Source: Flammeovirga aprica JL-4 (GTDB lineage Bacteria > Bacteroidota > Bacteroidia > Cytophagales > Flammeovirgaceae). Taken from it: 64,000 nucleotides of DNA. Position numbers and translations under genes: made by a program. Positions 1 to 9,499 of this stretch are shown piece by piece. The DNA lies in contig NZ_JABANE010000019.1 of the NCBI RefSeq assembly GCF_012844305.1, positions 1-64,000 of the forward strand, in the 5' to 3' direction. The notes beneath the pieces are model-generated. The model did not search any database and was not told the origin of the DNA. It saw only the letters and a list, made by a program, of their open reading frames with translations. The stretch's first letter is position 1, and every line of letters begins with the position of its first letter.

Positions 1-237
1 CAAAAACACTCACCAAAAAGAATAAATATCCTGATTTTAGTGAGTGCTAGAGTCTATTTACCAAGACTCCCTAATTATGAAACCAAACTGATGTGCAGAA
101 CGTACCGCTTCTGTCATTTGCAAACTGAAGATTGGCTTTACTTTTTGCTGATTGGAGGAAATGAAGATGTAAATGCTAGAAAGTGGTTACTTGAAAGAGT
201 GAAAGTTCAGTACGGCATCTCATTTCCCAAAGCATAA
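1..237 (+). CDS. C-terminal fragment of an unknown protein
   Basis: The reading frame is open from the first base of the window to a TAA at 235-237, giving 78 residues with no start in view, so this is probably the 3' end of a gene that begins outside the window. An in-frame GTG at 40 would give 65 residues. The fragment is basic, with a Trp/Tyr/Phe-rich middle part and an LLER helix near the end. I do not recognise a family. It is followed by an inverted repeat and the lepA terminator. It could also be chance open frame in AT-rich DNA, so confidence is low. Confidence 0.35.
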   Translation, partial: QKHSPKRINILILVSARVYLPRLPNYETKLMCRTYRFCHLQTEDWLYFLLIGGNEDVNARKWLLERVKVQYGISFPKA

Positions 238-251
238 CTTTTTTGAAGGAA

Positions 252-331
252 GAATGTAGAATTAAGAATGAAGAGGCTCAAAAACCATCCTACGAACTAC
301 CTCTTCATTCTACATTCTTAATTCTTCATTC
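252..331. repeat. Imperfect inverted repeat built from GAATTAAGAATG blocks
   Basis: The block at 252-275 is repeated in inverted orientation at 301-331, with the core AATTAAGAATG shared and an extra GTAGAATG unit in the right arm. The two arms could fold into a long imperfect hairpin. A related fragment (ATAATTCTTAATTCTTC) occurs near 59653. It lies between the truncated first gene and the lepA terminator and does not encode anything visible. Confidence 0.5.
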
Positions 332-370
332 AAAAAAAAGGTTGCCCTCATTACAAGGACAACCTTTTTT
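332..370 (-). terminator. Intrinsic terminator of lepA
   Basis: An AAGGTTG...CAACCTT stem with an inner CC/GG pair and one mismatch is flanked by A-runs on the left and T-runs on the right. It therefore works on either strand. It lies 18 bases downstream of the lepA stop codon and probably also ends transcription from the left. Confidence 0.75.
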
Positions 371-387
371 ATATCTCTAAAGTAAGA

Positions 388-2190
388 CTAGTCAACTTTC
401 AATACTGACATGAATGCCTCTTGAGTCACTTCTACGTTACCCAACTGACGCATACGTTTCTTACCTTTCTTCTGCTTTTCTAATAGCTTACGCTTACGCG
501 AAATATCACCACCATAACACTTCGCAATTACGTTTTTACGAAGAGCTTTGATTGTCTCTCTAGCAATAATCTTTGTACCAATTGCCGCTTGAATTGGAAT
601 TTCGAATTGCTGACGATTGATAACTTCACGAAGCTTTTCACAAATCTTCTTACCTCTATCATAAGCACCATCTCTGTGTACAATTGCAGAGAAGGCATCC
701 ACAGGATCATTGTTCAATAGAATATCTAGTTTTACTAACTTAGAAGCTCTAAATCCAATTAATTCATAATCCAATGAAGCGTAACCTCTAGAAATTGTTT
801 TCAACTTATCGAAGAAGTCAAATACGATTTCTGATAAAGGAATTTCAAAAATCAACTCTACTCTATCTGTCGTTAAGTAAACCTGATTTTTCAACTCACC
901 TCTTTTCTCCATACATAATGACATGATTGGTCCTACGTATTCAGCTTTAGAGATGATGTTGGCTTTAATATATGGTTCTTCAATATGATCTAACTTACTA
1001 GGGTCAGGCATATCTGAAGGAGCATTGATAATTACTTGTTCCTTTTCTGCATTATTCATAAATGCATGGTATTGTACGGAAGGAGCAGTAGTAATTACTG
1101 TCATGTTGAATTCTCTTTCCAAACGTTCCTGTACAATTTCCAAGTGAAGCATACCTAAGAAACCACATCTGAAACCGAAACCTAGGGCTACTGATGTTTC
1201 AGGTTCCCATACTAAAGAGGCATCGTTCAATTGTAATTTCTCCAAAGAAGCACGAAGATCTTCATACTCTGTTGTATCAACAGGATAAATACCCGCGAAT
1301 ACCATTGGCTTTACATCTTCGAAACCTTGGATTGCTTCTTCACAAGGACGCTCCGTTAAAGTAATCGTATCACCTACTTTTACTTCCTTCGCTTCCTTGA
1401 TACCAGAGATAATGTAACCTACGTTACCAGCAGAAATTGACTTTCTAGACTCTTGATCTAACTTTAATACACCAATTTCATCTGCTTTATATTCTTTTCC
1501 AGTGTTGACGAATTTTACTAAGTCACCTTTTTTAAGCGTACCATTTAAAATTCTGTAGTATACCTCTACTCCACGGAATGAATTATATACTGAATCAAAG
1601 ATCAACGCTTGCAAAGGTTCTTTAGGGTCTCCTTCTGGAGCAGGAATTCTGTCTACAATCGCTTCAAGAATCTTATCTACACCTAAACCTGTTTTACCAG
1701 AAGCTTCAACGATGTCTTCTCTTTCACAACCTAAAAGGTCCATGATTTGATCAGCTACTACTTCTGGATTAGCGTGTGGAAGGTCGATTTTGTTCATTAC
1801 AGGAATGATTTCCAAATCGTGCTCCATTGCCAAATATAAGTTGGAGATGGTTTGTGCCTCAATACCTTGTGATGCATCTACAATCAATAATGCCCCTTCA
1901 CAAGCAGCAATTGATCTTGATACCTCATAAGAGAAATCCACGTGACCCGGAGTATCAATCAAATTCAATACATACTCCTCTCCATCTTGGAGGTAGTTCA
2001 TCTGAATAGCGTGCGACTTGATCGTAATACCACGTTCACGCTCTAAATCCATATTGTCTAGCAACTGACTTTGCATGTCACGCTGAGCTACAGTCTGAGT
2101 AGATTCTAACAGACGGTCTGCTAGCGTACTCTTTCCGTGGTCAATGTGAGCAATAATCGAAAAGTTGCGAATATTTTCCATCTTGTCCAT
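388..2190 (-). CDS. lepA: Elongation factor 4 (LepA), back-translocating ribosomal GTPase
   Basis: This 600-residue protein is full length for LepA, a cytoplasmic translational GTPase that acts on stalled or mistranslocated ribosomes. The G1 motif AHIDHGKST is at residues 14-22, the RGIT switch I motif near 54, DTPGH (G3) near 79 and NKID (G4) near 133. The LepA-specific C-terminal domain ends with a basic [13 protein letters not shown] segment before the tail. Translation may start at Met1 or at Met4 (MENIRN), and the nearby promoter element leaves almost no leader for Met1. It is a single-gene unit with its own terminator. Confidence 0.97.
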   Translation of the reverse strand: MDKMENIRNFSIIAHIDHGKSTLADRLLESTQTVAQRDMQSQLLDNMDLERERGITIKSHAIQMNYLQDGEEYVLNLIDTPGHVDFSYEVSRSIAACEGALLIVDASQGIEAQTISNLYLAMEHDLEIIPVMNKIDLPHANPEVVADQIMDLLGCEREDIVEASGKTGLGVDKILEAIVDRIPAPEGDPKEPLQALIFDSVYNSFRGVEVYYRILNGTLKKGDLVKFVNTGKEYKADEIGVLKLDQESRKSISAGNVGYIISGIKEAKEVKVGDTITLTERPCEEAIQGFEDVKPMVFAGIYPVDTTEYEDLRASLEKLQLNDASLVWEPETSVALGFGFRCGFLGMLHLEIVQERLEREFNMTVITTAPSVQYHAFMNNAEKEQVIINAPSDMPDPSKLDHIEEPYIKANIISKAEYVGPIMSLCMEKRGELKNQVYLTTDRVELIFEIPLSEIVFDFFDKLKTISRGYASLDYELIGFRASKLVKLDILLNNDPVDAFSAIVHRDGAYDRGKKICEKLREVINRQQFEIPIQAAIGTKIIARETIKALRKNVIAKCYGGDISRKRKLLEKQKKGKKRMRQLGNVEVTQEAFMSVLKVD

Positions 2191-2194
2191 ATGA

Positions 2195-2202
2195 CAAAGT
2201 TA
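2195..2202 (-). promoter_or_regulatory. Putative -7 element of the lepA promoter
   Basis: On the minus strand this reads TAACTTTG, an exact match to the Bacteroidota -7 consensus TAnnTTTG. I see no good -33 TTTG at the usual spacing. The element ends five bases before the annotated start codon, so the transcript would be leaderless or nearly so. Confidence 0.45.
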
Positions 2203-2409
2203 CTTCTAATTCTTATAACTCTTAAATCCTTAGTAAATATCTAACAATGTTTTTATTAAAAATTGACTAGGACCGTAAAAATAATCACAAAAGTAGAGTA
2301 AAAAGATGTATTACTCATTATTTCTTCAAACGTATTATATCTTTTTAATTCAAATTATTATGAACAGAATAGGAGATGTGACAATAAAAGGCATTTTGAT
2401 GTAATAATA

Positions 2410-2440
2410 AAGGCACACTCTACCATCTAAAGTGTGCCTT
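2410..2440. terminator. Hairpin resembling a terminator, with no gene next to it
   Basis: A perfect 10-bp stem, AAGGCACACT / AGTGTGCCTT, encloses an 11-base loop. On the minus strand it is followed by TTATTATTAC, a weak T-rich tract. No gene ends nearby on either strand, so it could end a small transcript or be a relic. Confidence 0.45.
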
Positions 2441-3359
2441 ATAATTACAATTTTGAAAAGCAAATAAGCCTAAAGGTTAAATGTTGAGGTATCCTAATAC
2501 ATCAGAAAATTGAATGATCATAATTGGTTTCAATCTTTCATGAATACAATTTTCATGAAATCCAGCTACTGATGTTTAAACAACATTATTAAAAACCTTT
2601 ACACTTTTAAAACACAAACCTAATCCAATAGACTCTGGATGTGTAATGTACTTTACTTCATGAGAAATAATAGTTAGCATTAGGTTTTCGCCTATTATTT
2701 TTAGTGAATACATAAACTTATTTTATTTATGTAATTCATTTTTTAAAATCTTGAGATGAAAGGTGAAAGAAGGGAGAGATACACCTCATTGCCCCTTCTT
2801 TGATACACCTTCTCAGGTTACAGAACCAGCTAATGTAAACAGCTATTAAGTTATTTGCTTTAAGTCATTATTTAATAACCAACCTTATTTAATTTATTTA
2901 ATTCAGAGTAATTAGAAATATCTAAACTACTCAATAACAATAGTTTAAGCTTTAATTTGAAGTTAAAATCATTTACCATGAACAAATGTACACGATGCAT
3001 AATTTTTTGATTTAAATTTAAATTGTACATAACTATCCCATTATCTAAAAAGATAGATTCAAGGATTTTAATATTTAAAATGTGTGATTTTGAAATTCAC
3101 AATAGTTCGCTCAGAATATGTTCTAGTAAATTATATCATTTTTTAAAAATTGAAGTTTCCTTTATTTTTAATTGTTTAATTTATTTAATGCATTGCAAAG
3201 GTTTGTGAAAGAATTTAGTACTGCAAATCATGACGTTATTTTTATAGCAATTCATTGATTATGTTATATAAATTATTCCATAAGTTACATTTAAACTTAA
3301 CAAATTTTCCGTATTCACATTTGTTTTCAATTGAAATTGAATGGATTTCATCAATGAAT

Positions 3360-3400
3360 AATACCATTTTAATGAATATTTACTTCGGTAAAATGGTATT
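3360..3400. repeat. Perfect 12-bp inverted repeat
   Basis: AATACCATTTTA at 3360-3371 pairs perfectly with TAAAATGGTATT at 3389-3400 across a 17-base loop. Outside it, TGTTTTCAATT (from about 3322) and AATTGAAAAC (from about 3414) extend the symmetry imperfectly. It may be a decayed miniature element or a regulatory hairpin. No coding sequence is associated. Confidence 0.45.
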
Positions 3401-3520
3401 GTTAAAGCTGAAAAATTGAAAACATGATGACTCAAATGGAAACTTATGTAAGAAATTGTCACTATGGAAAATGACCAAGAAAAGTTTCTCTACTTCATCA
3501 AAAATTAAAAAACACAAAAA

Positions 3521-3547
3521 ACGAGGTATGAAAATCACACCTCGTTA
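3521..3547 (-). terminator. Terminator of the amidinotransferase-like gene
   Basis: An 8-bp stem AACGAGGT / ACCTCGTT is preceded on the plus strand by an A-rich run, which becomes a U-tract for the minus-strand transcript. It lies 29 bases downstream of the stop codon at 3577. Confidence 0.75.
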
Positions 3548-3576
3548 GTAACATCATTAATAATAAACTCAGAAAA

Positions 3577-4620
3577 TTATTGACGGTAGATAGGTTGATA
3601 ACTACACCTAATACCGCCTCCGAAGTAATTGGCTTTTCTAAATGGAATCTCAATTACGTCGATTCCGAAAGCTCTGATTCTTTTACTTACTTCAGGAAAT
3701 GCATTTGTAACAATTACAGTATGATCATTGATCACCATACCATTTGTTGCCATGAGTTGAGCTTGTTCAGGCTTTACCTCCACCCACTCATAATTTCTTA
3801 ATGATTCAGGCAATGCGTCGAAGTCAACGAAATCATCTTTACAAACCACACCTTGGTGATCGTTTAATAACATCATAGCACAATCTAAGTGCAATACGTG
3901 ATGTTGTAATTTGATGCCATGTACTTTATAGTCATTACCTAGTTCTTTCTGCAACCACTCCACACCTGCTTGGTTGGAAGCGTTACCTGAAAGACCCACA
4001 TAAATTTCTTTACCGTTTACGAATACGTCTCCACCTTCTAAGTAGATGTTATCTTCGTGTAAACCTGCTTTGTTGGCAGGCATATTCACAACTTCACCGT
4101 TGTAGTTTCTAGCCAAGTCCAACGCAATTCTTCTATAGTTTGCAGTTTCTAATCTACGAGCCTCCAAGTTCATGTTAGCAATAATTACTTTATTACCTAT
4201 TGTAATGATTGGATCTCTAGAGTAAGGCTGAGAAGTGGCAATAGAGTGTACCTCTAACTCATCAGGTCTTCTTACTTTCACTCCTAAAGACTCCACAACT
4301 TTTACTAAATTTTCCTGCTCAGTATAAAATTCTTGATCATCTTGTGGATAAAGATCTGACAATATATGACCTTGTGCTTTTATCATATAATTAAATGAGC
4401 TGTCAGAGATATAAGGATATAAATTTTTCACTTCTTCACTAACCATTGGTATCTCAAAAGCATCCGTCACCCAACGCCCTACTACGATTTCTTCAACTTG
4501 ATCCCATTCATGGTTATTTCTTATATCTTTTTTTGCATTTGGTTTTTCAACTGAGTTAAATGCCACAAAAGCGAAAATTGAAAAACAAATCACTGCGATA
4601 AAATTGCTTCTATATTTCAT
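3577..4620 (-). CDS. Exported amidinotransferase / arginine-deiminase-like pentein
   Basis: The 347 residues align by eye with the C-terminal half of glycine amidinotransferase and related arginine-modifying penteins. Seen features are RDPIITIGN (135-143), LEGGD (194-198), HLD (244-246) and a GGGIRC motif whose Cys339 would be the nucleophile. Pentein enzymes use Cys, His and Asp/Glu to attack a guanidinium carbon, so arginine or a related guanidine is the likely substrate. Residues 4-21 are strongly hydrophobic after MKYR, suggesting a signal peptide or anchor and a periplasmic location, which is unusual because known amidinotransferases are cytoplasmic or mitochondrial. It is divergent from the peroxiredoxin gene. 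Whether it is a transferase, deiminase or dimethylargininase cannot be decided here. Confidence 0.75.
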   Translation of the reverse strand: MKYRSNFIAVICFSIFAFVAFNSVEKPNAKKDIRNNHEWDQVEEIVVGRWVTDAFEIPMVSEEVKNLYPYISDSSFNYMIKAQGHILSDLYPQDDQEFYTEQENLVKVVESLGVKVRRPDELEVHSIATSQPYSRDPIITIGNKVIIANMNLEARRLETANYRRIALDLARNYNGEVVNMPANKAGLHEDNIYLEGGDVFVNGKEIYVGLSGNASNQAGVEWLQKELGNDYKVHGIKLQHHVLHLDCAMMLLNDHQGVVCKDDFVDFDALPESLRNYEWVEVKPEQAQLMATNGMVINDHTVIVTNAFPEVSKRIRAFGIDVIEIPFRKANYFGGGIRCSYQPIYRQ

Positions 4621-4808
4621 TGTTATATTTATTTAGTTTCCATGTTCACTTTTAGAAGGGAAAAAGAGAATGAAAACCCCTATTGATTTTAAATATTTAT
4701 TTTAAAATTTTAAATTGTATCTGATTAGAGCATTGCTCCACTATTTCCAACATGCATTCTAGTACGCGATGTGCGTATTTATTTATACACCATAAACTAT
4801 TTAATAAC

Positions 4809-5450
4809 ATGGCAACTATTCGATTGGGTGATGTTGCACCCGATTTCACGGCTCAAACAACTGAAGGGGAAATCAATTTTCATGAATGGCTTGGAGAAGG
4901 ATGGGGAATCCTTTTTTCTCACCCTGCCGATTACACACCAGTTTGTACTACAGAACTAGGAACTGTAGCTAAGTACAAAGCAGAATTTGACAAAAGAAAT
5001 GTCAAAGTAGCCGCACTAAGTGTAGACGGTTTGGAATCTCACAAAGGCTGGATCAATGATATCAACGAAACTCAGGACACTACGGTTAACTTCCCGATCA
5101 TTGCGGATGAAGACAGAAAAGTTTCTGAATTGTATGATATGATTCACCCCAATGCAGATAGCAAATTGACTGTACGTTCTGTATTTGTGATTGGAAATGA
5201 CAAGAAGGTAAAGCTGATTATTACTTACCCTGCATCAACAGGAAGAAATTTTGATGAGCTATTGAGAGTGATTGATTCTCTTCAATTGACAGCTTACCAT
5301 AAAGTGGCAACACCTGCAAACTGGGAAAATGGAGATGACTGTGTGGTTGTTCCTGCTGTAAAAACAGAGGACATTCCTGCTATCTTCCCGAAAGGTTATA
5401 CTGAGGTCAAGCCTTATTTGAGATTGACTCCTCAGCCCAACCTTAATTAA
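4809..5450 (+). CDS. 1-Cys peroxiredoxin (Prx6 family)
   Basis: Starting at the ATG at 4809 gives 213 residues, the usual size. An upstream in-frame ATG at 4752 adds 19 residues that do not resemble the family. The peroxidatic motif HPADYTPVCTTELG is present at about residues 37-50, and no resolving cysteine follows in the thioredoxin-like core, which defines the 1-Cys class. These cytoplasmic enzymes reduce hydrogen peroxide and organic peroxides. The C-terminal dimerisation extension (PYLRLTPQP) is intact. It is transcribed alone, divergent from the pentein gene, and ends at a strong shared hairpin. Confidence 0.93.
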   Translation: MATIRLGDVAPDFTAQTTEGEINFHEWLGEGWGILFSHPADYTPVCTTELGTVAKYKAEFDKRNVKVAALSVDGLESHKGWINDINETQDTTVNFPIIADEDRKVSELYDMIHPNADSKLTVRSVFVIGNDKKVKLIITYPASTGRNFDELLRVIDSLQLTAYHKVATPANWENGDDCVVVPAVKTEDIPAIFPKGYTEVKPYLRLTPQPNLN

Positions 5451-5545
5451 TTCGATCAAGCTTTGGAATAGAATAATGATTTAAAAAGGTAAATCTCTTT
5501 GTTCTAACCAAACTTTATCAACATCTGCTAATAAGTTTTTAAAAA

Positions 5546-5614
5546 AAGGAGGTTTTCACTCATTATTTATTCACAAATCATGTGGACAGTGAATATAATG
5601 TTGAAAACCTCTTT
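5546..5614. terminator. Long bidirectional terminator hairpin
   Basis: GAGGTTTTCA at 5549-5558 pairs with TGAAAACCTC at 5602-5611. The pairing continues imperfectly inward to TATTCAC / GTGAATA, giving roughly 23 base pairs in all. T-rich sequence flanks both sides. It sits between the convergent peroxiredoxin and dehydrogenase genes and can terminate both. Confidence 0.75.
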
Positions 5615-5770
5615 CGTCTTTAGCGACTTAAGTACCAAAAATAAACTTCTTAAGCCTTATATGTTGACAACTTTTTAAAAACAAGGACTGTGAAACCTTC
5701 AAAACAAAAAAGTTATCAACACTTTTCCCCCTCAATTCTGATAAAAGGATTGCAAAAGTATAAAAAATTA

Positions 5771-6685
5771 TCAGAACGAATAGTTAAAGTGTGTCAACCG
5801 CTCTGATTCATCCCATAATAATTTGCTTAAATCTTCCCTGTGAGAATAATCTGTGGAAGGTACTTTGATCGCATTTTTGCCTTTAACTTCTCTAAAACCA
5901 TCAGGTCCTGTATAGTCTCCTCCTTTGATATCCTCTCCCAAAGCTGCATAAACCGTCGGCAATGCACCCATCTGTGCTGTATTGAACATTCCAGAAAACA
6001 AATTCTCCATCAGAAACACCATAAAACTCGGTATGTGCTGCATCAAATTAGTCATTGATCCTCCAGGATGCGCCGCCACAGCTTTCACCTGATAATTATG
6101 TGCATTCAGGCGCCTCTGTAATTCGTAAGCAAACATAATACAAGACAGCTTACTCATACTATAGGCTCCAAATTTAGAATAACTTTTCTCCGCATTCAGG
6201 TTATCAAAATCTATCTTTCCGCTTTTATGCGCCATACTTCCCAGCGCCACAATTCTTGACCCTTCTGTTTTTTCCAACAGTGGTAAAAGCAGTCCAGTCA
6301 ATAAAAAGTGAGCGAAGTAATTTACTCCCATCTGACTCTCAAAACCGTCTTTCGTTTTGGAAAATGGAGGCACCATAATCCCAGCATTATTGATCAGTAA
6401 ATCAAGTGAATCAAACTTTTCGGTATAAGACTGAGCAAAACTCCTTACCGATTCGAGATCACTCAAATCAAGCGGCATAGCCAATAGATCAGCATTAGGA
6501 ACTGTTTTTCTGATATCCTGCATGGCACTTTCCGCTTTCTGCATATTCCTGCAAGCCAGAATAACTTTCATTTCTTTCAAAGCAAAAAATCGGGACGTCT
6601 CTAATCCCAAACCAATATTGGCACCTGTCACAATAGCAATACGTCCTTTTTGAGAAGGGAAGTTTTTAATATCTTGAATGTTCAT
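5771..6685 (-). CDS. Short-chain dehydrogenase/reductase, retinol-dehydrogenase-like
   Basis: This 304-residue protein has the SDR fold: TGANIGLG dinucleotide-binding motif at about 20-27, ACRN after the second strand (an Arg there suggests NADP(H)), NNAGIMVPP near 100, a catalytic Ser in the strand ending GSMAHKSG, and YSMSK carrying the catalytic Tyr and Lys. The extended C-terminal region matches the retinol dehydrogenase / protochlorophyllide reductase-like subgroup of oxidoreductases. The substrate is unknown. It stands alone, convergent with the peroxiredoxin gene. Confidence 0.88.
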   Translation of the reverse strand: MNIQDIKNFPSQKGRIAIVTGANIGLGLETSRFFALKEMKVILACRNMQKAESAMQDIRKTVPNADLLAMPLDLSDLESVRSFAQSYTEKFDSLDLLINNAGIMVPPFSKTKDGFESQMGVNYFAHFLLTGLLLPLLEKTEGSRIVALGSMAHKSGKIDFDNLNAEKSYSKFGAYSMSKLSCIMFAYELQRRLNAHNYQVKAVAAHPGGSMTNLMQHIPSFMVFLMENLFSGMFNTAQMGALPTVYAALGEDIKGGDYTGPDGFREVKGKNAIKVPSTDYSHREDLSKLLWDESERLTHFNYSF

Positions 6686-6816
6686 TTTTATAGGGTGATT
6701 TAGTTTGTGTTCTTTAAGATACAGAATTTATAGATTGTAAGTAATACCAATTTCAAAATAAAGTGCTACACAATTTCATCTACAACATGTATTCATTAGT
6801 TTGGTATAAAAGAAAA

Positions 6817-6843
6817 ACCGAAACATTGAGGGAATGTTTCGGT
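6817..6843 (-). terminator. Terminator of the ThuA-DUF1080 operon
   Basis: A perfect 11-bp stem ACCGAAACATT / AATGTTTCGGT has a GAGGG loop. On the minus strand it is followed by a run of T. Closely related hairpins end other units at 10506 and, with a shorter stem, at 15866. Confidence 0.8.
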
Positions 6844-6882
6844 CTGTAAAGTTTGGGTAATAAATCTATTCGATTGTTATTG

Positions 6883-8487
6883 TTATTCTAATCCTGCATC
6901 GTTTTTATACTTATCAGGAAATTGGGTTATCGATTTTATTTTGATGTTTTTGTAATAAACTTCAGCCGCTTCTGATTGAAGCTGAATTTTACCTTTTTCC
7001 ATCGACTGCCACTCCCCACTTATATTTGCAATTGGATTTAAAACGACCATCACTACTTCTCCATTGAGCACATGGATATTCTTTTTACCAATACAAAGAA
7101 TCTCCATAGTGTTCCACTCTCCATGAGGTTTTTCAGGATTCCCCGGTTTGAAACATCTTCCGGTCTCAAAACCCTTTGCCCACGCTAGATGAACGGGGTC
7201 TGCTCCAGGTTTGAAATGATATTTTTTTTCAATTTTTTCCGCTGGACACTCCGCTCTGACATTACCCAAAGTAATAAAATCACCACAATCTGTTTCTTGC
7301 ACTTCACATTCAAGGCAAGTCATCCAAACGTTCCAAAAATCAGTATAATCACCAATACTATGGTAAAGCACCCCACTGTTTCGTTTGTGGTTTAATCGAG
7401 GAGCCCATTTTTTATCACCCCACTTAAACTCCCACTTCAAATGATAATTCTCGTATTCCTTTTTTGTTACTAATCCTGCATAAATCTCACCTGTGATTTT
7501 CAGTACCTCTTCATCATTTTCATTAATCACAGAAAATACATTTTTGGGATCCTTATTTAAACCAATAGGTGTTCCCTTCGTTACATCATCAAATTTTTCA
7601 TACCCTTCGATATCCGTTTTGGTATGAGGAGCACCCATAAAAATATCCCATTTCGATAAATCTTTATCTATCAAATTCTCCCACTCACCATAAGAGGTGG
7701 CATAGATAGGTTCCACTAAATTTTTTGAAGCATTGTACTTGCTTCCGCCTGCCCACTGAAAACCTCTCATCAATATTTTCAAAGCAGGTTCCACATCAAA
7801 GTCTTCAGGAGCATGACCGATTGAAAGATAAAACACTCTTCCATTTCCATAATACTTCTTCCAAGCTACAGGCATGACCGCACCTTTAATCCATGAATTA
7901 TGTTCTCCACTGAAAGTTGTAGTAGCTAATACCTTCACATTAGGGTCAACATGCATATAATATTGTTCCGTACTTACGCTAAAATCTTTTAAGCCTTTGA
8001 CAACAGGATCATTTTTGGCTGTAATATTGACTTGATAATCCCGTTTATTACCAGGATGAGCGACCCATTGACCTCCCACCATATATTGATATTCTACATC
8101 ATTACGAAAAGCATCTGCCATACCGCCGTGACAACCGGCAAAACCTGTCCCGTTTTTTACAGCAGTAGTTAAAGCTTTTGCCTGCTCTTTAGATATTTTA
8201 TCCATCGTCCAAGACTGAATAATTAAATCCGTCTCTTTCATTACCTTTTCTTGGGTATATACCCCCAATGAATCTGAAAGCGTAATTTTTGCACCTTGAG
8301 CTTCCAAAAGAGGCACTATCTTATCAACATACTCTTTTGGTTTATGACCTTTCCATCCACCGTAAACGATCAATACTTTTTTGCCTTTCAAGGAAGGCAA
8401 CGCCTCTTTTTCTTCATTTTGAGCATAACCGTGTAAGCCTAAAAGGATAAGCAGACTTACAATTATTATTTTAATTCTTGTCAGCAT
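6883..8487 (-). CDS. Secreted ThuA-like domain fused to DUF1080 (3-keto-disaccharide hydrolase) domain
   Basis: The 534-residue protein begins with a signal peptide (hydrophobic 6-20, ending YAQ). Residues about 36-250 form a ThuA-like, glutamine-amidotransferase-fold domain with VYGGWKGH, GFAGCHGGMADAF (116-127) and GHAPEDF (224-230). Residues about 268-520 form a DUF1080 domain of the concanavalin-like type, with the usual GVLYH and YYKNIKIK motifs. Both domain types are common in Bacteroidota and Planctomycetes sugar-oxidation loci. DUF1080 members have been linked to cleavage of 3-keto-glycosides and ThuA to trehalose or glycoside use. Function here is inferred from family only. It is the second gene of an operon with the DUF1080 protein 19 bases upstream. 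Confidence 0.85.
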   Translation of the reverse strand: MLTRIKIIIVSLLILLGLHGYAQNEEKEALPSLKGKKVLIVYGGWKGHKPKEYVDKIVPLLEAQGAKITLSDSLGVYTQEKVMKETDLIIQSWTMDKISKEQAKALTTAVKNGTGFAGCHGGMADAFRNDVEYQYMVGGQWVAHPGNKRDYQVNITAKNDPVVKGLKDFSVSTEQYYMHVDPNVKVLATTTFSGEHNSWIKGAVMPVAWKKYYGNGRVFYLSIGHAPEDFDVEPALKILMRGFQWAGGSKYNASKNLVEPIYATSYGEWENLIDKDLSKWDIFMGAPHTKTDIEGYEKFDDVTKGTPIGLNKDPKNVFSVINENDEEVLKITGEIYAGLVTKKEYENYHLKWEFKWGDKKWAPRLNHKRNSGVLYHSIGDYTDFWNVWMTCLECEVQETDCGDFITLGNVRAECPAEKIEKKYHFKPGADPVHLAWAKGFETGRCFKPGNPEKPHGEWNTMEILCIGKKNIHVLNGEVVMVVLNPIANISGEWQSMEKGKIQLQSEAAEVYYKNIKIKSITQFPDKYKNDAGLE

Positions 8488-8506
8488 AGTTTACTTCGTT
8501 TATGAA

Positions 8507-9400
8507 TTATCCTTGAGTAATCGCCTTCTTATACTTCTTTGGAAACTTATTGACCGACTTAATCTGAATATCTTTGAAATAAGCCTCTGCACCTTCTGAT
8601 TGTAATTGAATTTTTCCTTCAGTCAATTTCTCTTCCTTTCCGTTCACCGCTTTTCGAGCATTTTTCACTACCATCACCACTTTACCATTGACAATATGAA
8701 TACTCTGATCTTCCACACAAATCACCTCAACTAAATTCCACTCACCGTTGGGTTTTTCATTATGTTCTGTGATGTGGCAATACCCCGGATTTCCTTTTCC
8801 TCCATATTGAATCACTTCATCATCAACTCCAGTTACTTTATAACCATGCTTTCCTTTTTTCGATTTCACCTCTGCCCTTGCATTGACTAGCGTTACAAAA
8901 TCGCCCATATCATGTTCCTGAATTTGAAGTTCAAGGCTAGACATCCAAACATTCCAAAATGCACCATGTTCCCCATGACAATGATAGAGAATTCCGTTGT
9001 CACGTTTTTTATCCAAACGAGGTGCCCACTTTTTCTCTCCCCACTTGAATAATGCTTTTAAGTGATAATTACCAAATTCATATTTGGAAGTTAAACCAGC
9101 ATAGATTTCTCCGGAAACATTTAATATAAGTTCTCCATCTTCTTCAGAAACCGTCATTATTTTTTTAGGATCGTTGTTTAAGCCTAAAGGTTTGCCCACA
9201 TGCACATTTTCACTTTTGGGATGCCCTTCCAATTCAACCGAAGTATGAGGCACGCCAACAAACAGCTCCCAATAGGATAAATCTTTGTCTAATAATGCTT
9301 GAAAGTTCTTTGTGATCTTAAAATCAGATTGTGCAAAAGAAGGAAGTGTAGTTACTGAAAAAATTAGTGTGAGTAAAAAATAATTATTTATAAGTTTCAT
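8507..9400 (-). CDS. Secreted DUF1080 (3-keto-disaccharide hydrolase) protein
   Basis: A 297-residue protein with a signal peptide (1-23, ending SFAQ) followed by a single DUF1080 domain. It is clearly paralogous to the C-terminal half of the next gene. Both share LDKDLS-W-F-G-PHT, EIYAGL, NYHLK-F-WG-KKWAPRL, GILYH/GVLYH and GKIQLQSE-AE-Y-K-I-IKS in the same order, pointing to a tandem duplication in which one copy gained or lost the ThuA part. It is first in the operon, divergent from the AraC regulator, which probably controls it. Expected location is the periplasm or outside. Substrate unknown. Confidence 0.85.
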   Translation of the reverse strand: MKLINNYFLLTLIFSVTTLPSFAQSDFKITKNFQALLDKDLSYWELFVGVPHTSVELEGHPKSENVHVGKPLGLNNDPKKIMTVSEEDGELILNVSGEIYAGLTSKYEFGNYHLKALFKWGEKKWAPRLDKKRDNGILYHCHGEHGAFWNVWMSSLELQIQEHDMGDFVTLVNARAEVKSKKGKHGYKVTGVDDEVIQYGGKGNPGYCHITEHNEKPNGEWNLVEVICVEDQSIHIVNGKVVMVVKNARKAVNGKEEKLTEGKIQLQSEGAEAYFKDIQIKSVNKFPKKYKKAITQG

Positions 9401-9499
9401 TTCATTTTTTAATTATAGATGATTAAATCTTTCCGTCTTAAAGTTATTAAATTACGGCTCTAAATATGTTAAGATTTATACACTGAAAAAAATTGAACA

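Larger units (their letters stand above)
2203..3520. other. Gene-poor AT-rich region
   Basis: About 1.3 kb lie between the lepA promoter and the next gene's terminator with no convincing gene. Short open frames at 3023-3208 (+) and 3259-3462 (-) have low-complexity, Ile/Ser/Phe-rich translations and no recognisable start context. Two hairpins (2410-2440 and 3360-3400) are the only structures I can point to. It may be decayed sequence or hold an RNA I cannot recognise. Confidence 0.6.

Noticed and set aside
3023..3462. Two short open frames in the gene-poor region
   Set aside because: Low-complexity translations, no family resemblance and no start context.
5627..5650. TTAAGTACC near 5627 as another MITE end
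   Set aside because: The match stops after about ten bases and lacks the GGACAAAAG part and a partner end.
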